NCBI GenBank assembly: GCA_034006575.1
Contig: JAVESN010000100.1
Location: forward strand, 1-5,452
Source: Methanimicrococcus sp034006575
GTDB taxonomy: Archaea; Halobacteriota; Methanosarcinia; Methanosarcinales; Methanosarcinaceae
Direction of reading: 5' to 3'
DNA length: 5,452 bases
Shown here: piece by piece, positions 4,636 to 5,452 of the stretch
Layout of the letters: every line of letters starts with the position of its first letter
Numbering within the stretch: position 1 is the first letter of the stretch
The notes under the pieces: generated by a model
Seen by the model: the letters and a program-made list of their open reading frames with translations, nothing else
Told to the model about the DNA's origin: nothing
Databases searched by the model: none
Translations under genes and position numbers: made by a program

Positions 4636-5452
4636 TTCAAATCCTCCTCGCTTGGAAGCAAGCCTGTTTCCGTAATTTTCCAGGCGTCTTCTTTAATATA
4701 TGTCCAATATTTATAATATGCAATAAGTATGAAAACAATCGACATAAAGATTGTGACGGCGTATCCGACCATGTTATAAAACGGCGCGTCAGATCCGTAT
4801 CCCGTTAAAAACGCGGCGATTCCGAGTATCAGCCAAACGATGAAAGCGTTTAAAACGGTCAGCATTCTCGTTCGCTTTTGAGATTCGTCGGGCCCCAAAT
4901 TCGCGTTATAGGCGTGAAAAATCGCAAAAGCCGTTCCGATAAAACCCATCGCCACGATTCCGGTTGAAAAATAATCGGAAAAAACAACATCAAATCGCAT
5001 CGTTCCCGTAACGATTATAAAAGAGGCCGTCATTGCAAGGGTGCATCCGGCCGTGATTTCCGCGAATCTTTTTCCCATGGACGGCATATTCATACCCAAA
5101 ACCGAATTAATTAATTTTCCGCAAAATCCGCCGATAACCAACGCGACAACCAAACCGATTACGGGACTTAATTCCGTGTTCAAAGAAACCGCAAAAATCG
5201 AAAGAATACAACCCAAACCGATTCCAAACATTCCGACGGACGGAACACCCGTTCCAAGTCCGTATTTTGAAACCTTTCGAACGGCGTCAGACGCCCAAAC
5301 GACGGCAAAAGACATGGCAATTCCGGCCATGTATGAATTATAAGGAGCCGTCAAGGTGCCGTAAATCATAAAAAGACCGATTAAAATTCCTTCCCGCGCC
5401 GGTTTTTCAAATAAAAAAAATCTTTCTTTTTCGCGTTTGGGCTCACGCTTTT
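4632..5452 (-). CDS. mtrC: Membrane subunit C of the Mtr complex (MtrC), N-terminus outside window
   Basis: MtrC is a multi-helix integral membrane subunit that, with MtrD and MtrE, forms the part of Mtr coupling methyl transfer to sodium export. The conserved VVWASDAVRKVSKYGLGTGVPSVGM region is clear, followed by several hydrophobic helices and a polar C-terminal tail (EDAWKITETGLLPSEEDLN). An ATG at 5369 would give 245 residues, but the frame stays open through 27 more codons to the window edge, has no start codon there and lacks a ribosome site before 5369. The added stretch reads REPKREKERFF then AREGILIGLFMIYG, completing the first membrane helix that a start at 5369 would cut in half. 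At least 272 residues are therefore visible, slightly longer than the roughly 267 usual, suggesting a basic N-terminal extension. The gene is partial here, and mtrD should lie beyond the edge. Confidence 0.95.
   Translation of the reverse strand, partial: KREPKREKERFFLFEKPAREGILIGLFMIYGTLTAPYNSYMAGIAMSFAVVWASDAVRKVSKYGLGTGVPSVGMFGIGLGCILSIFAVSLNTELSPVIGLVVALVIGGFCGKLINSVLGMNMPSMGKRFAEITAGCTLAMTASFIIVTGTMRFDVVFSDYFSTGIVAMGFIGTAFAIFHAYNANLGPDESQKRTRMLTVLNAFIVWLILGIAAFLTGYGSDAPFYNMVGYAVTIFMSIVFILIAYYKYWTYIKEDAWKITETGLLPSEEDLN

Noticed and set aside
4632..5369. MtrC starting at ATG 5369
   Set aside because: It would cut the first membrane helix, has no Shine-Dalgarno motif, and the frame is open to the window edge.

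Overview
The window looks like a methanogenic archaeon of the Methanosarcinaceae. Six consecutive minus-strand genes read as the energy-conserving, membrane-bound N5-methyl-tetrahydromethanopterin (tetrahydrosarcinapterin):coenzyme M methyltransferase, in the order mtrC-B-A-F-G-H. This is the distal part of the usual mtrEDCBAFGH operon; mtrE and mtrD should lie beyond the right edge. MtrH, MtrA and MtrF read most like Methanosarcina proteins. Very AT-rich spacers, lysine-rich proteins and T-rich simple repeats make a reduced, host-associated relative such as Methanimicrococcus a plausible guess, but that is inference from memory, not a search result.

Layout. 1-217: a perfect 9-bp tandem array running off the left edge, then an AT-rich leader with three 11-bp-phased repeats. 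218-688 (+): a Bcp/PrxQ peroxiredoxin with the peroxidatic Cys but no Cys at the usual resolving position. 732-761: a hairpin flanked by U tracts on both strands, shared by two convergent genes. 757-1572 (-): an unrecognised 271-aa Ala/Lys/Pro-rich protein with a disordered repeat arm, an acidic helix, a polylysine stretch and a C-terminal membrane anchor, preceded by a clear archaeal BRE/TATA promoter. 1754-1776: U-rich terminator of the mtr operon. 1796-5452 (-): mtrH, mtrG, mtrF, a gene-free spacer of about 300 bp, mtrA, mtrB, and mtrC, which is cut by the right edge.

The mtr genes work as one complex. MtrA carries the corrinoid, MtrH delivers the methyl group from the pterin, MtrC (with MtrD and MtrE outside the window) forms the sodium-translocating membrane part, and MtrB, MtrF and MtrG are small single-helix subunits. 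The genes are tightly packed, with stop/start overlap or gaps of 1-35 bp, except between mtrA and mtrF. There a spacer carries about eleven degenerate repeats, many of which contain a TATA-like box pointing toward mtrFGH. That spacer and the Ala/Lys tail-anchored protein are the least ordinary parts of the window. I see no mobile element, CRISPR array, tRNA or rRNA.
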